Origin: Costus lasius | Taxonomy: Eukaryota; Streptophyta; Magnoliopsida; Zingiberales; Costaceae | NCBI GenBank assembly: GCA_027563935.2 | Contig: CM050446.2 | Span: 127,674,499-127,738,498 of the forward strand | Direction: 5' to 3' | DNA: 64,000 nt | In this document: piece after piece, positions 63,621-64,000 of the stretch | How the letters are laid out: every line of letters begins with the position of its first letter | Position numbering within the stretch: position 1 is the first letter of the stretch | Notes under the pieces: model-generated | What the model was told of the DNA's origin: nothing | Database searches by the model: none | The model's input: only the letters and a program-made list of their open reading frames with translations | Program-made: the position numbers and the translations under genes

Positions 63621-64000
63621 CTGTGGATAATATCTACATAAGTGTGAAAGCACTATCAAATTTCGGAGAGAGGCAATCACATATCCATTTTACACCAAGT
63701 ATAATTCTTTACCACATGAAATAACTTTGCATACGAAGAAAACCAACACAGGTATCCTAATTTGTCATCCATGATGATTATTTATATTTAACACACCCAA
63801 CTTTGTTTTCCGTGAACTTTAGTTAGAAAGTTCTTTGTTTGAGAATTACATGTTGAAGGTCTTGCAAACCACTTTAGCAAGAATAGTGTCATTGTTCTAG
63901 TCCCTGATTGATTTTTCTCACTATCTACAAAGTATATAGTGCCAAAATCATATTCGCACTTGTAAATTAGCTAAGATTACAAAAATAGAACATAGGATGG
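63621..64000. other. Intron sequence upstream of the first visible metallo-beta-lactamase exon
   Basis: AT-rich and without an open frame of family resemblance. The preceding exon, which must end in phase 1, is not within the window. Confidence 0.5.

Noticed and set aside
1..64000. tRNA, rRNA, CRISPR arrays, organelle DNA inserts
   Set aside because: No cloverleaf with internal A and B boxes, no rRNA landmarks, no spaced identical short repeats and no plastid or mitochondrial gene fragments were recognised by eye; tRNA-like words at 27,091, 49,903, 57,225 and 61,685 are retrotransposon primer-binding sites.

Overview
The window is a stretch of plant nuclear chromosome, most likely from a monocot that is not clearly a grass. 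Reasons: spliceosomal introns, plant-only families (WEB coiled-coil, DUF789, nepenthesin-type aspartic protease), a very GC-rich single-exon gene beside AT-rich spacers, and large amounts of LTR retrotransposon. The species is not identifiable by reading alone. About two thirds of the window is mobile DNA or its relics.

Layout. 0.3-4.7 kb: a diverged long LTR, itself hit by a 1,965-bp solo LTR. 6.5-11.9 kb: a Mutator-like element with long terminal inverted repeats, carrying a broken FAR1/MULE transposase on the minus strand and a broken ULP1-type SUMO-protease gene on the plus strand. 12.9-14.4 kb: intact aspartic protease (+). 15.0-16.9 kb: intact two-exon WEB family coiled-coil gene (-), tail to tail with the protease. 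17.1-17.5 kb: a foldback MITE. 20.5-23.3 kb: intact six-exon DUF789 gene (-), with a probable GC-AG intron. 25.1 kb to beyond the right edge: a LACTB2-like metallo-beta-lactamase gene (-), of which eleven exons, 425 residues and all zinc-ligand motifs can be followed; its first exon(s) lie outside the window.

The metallo-beta-lactamase gene is the main result. It spans more than 38.5 kb for an ordinary-sized protein because two introns have swallowed retrotransposons. One intron (26,886-32,286) holds a decayed Copia element in antisense. Another (40,749-63,485, 22.7 kb) holds a nest: an LTR element here called Z (42,690-63,402), invaded by a nearly intact Copia element (45,027-50,049) and by a gag-only LTR element here called Y (50,437-61,240), which was in turn hit by two solo LTRs (54,338-57,027 and 57,906-59,327). 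Every exon junction still keeps frame, so the host gene looks functional.

I found no rRNA, tRNA, CRISPR array, operon or defence cluster. What is unusual here is gene architecture and transposon nesting, not a new enzymatic pathway. The four host genes have no evident shared pathway. Exon coordinates were derived by reading splice sites and family conservation by eye, without alignment software.
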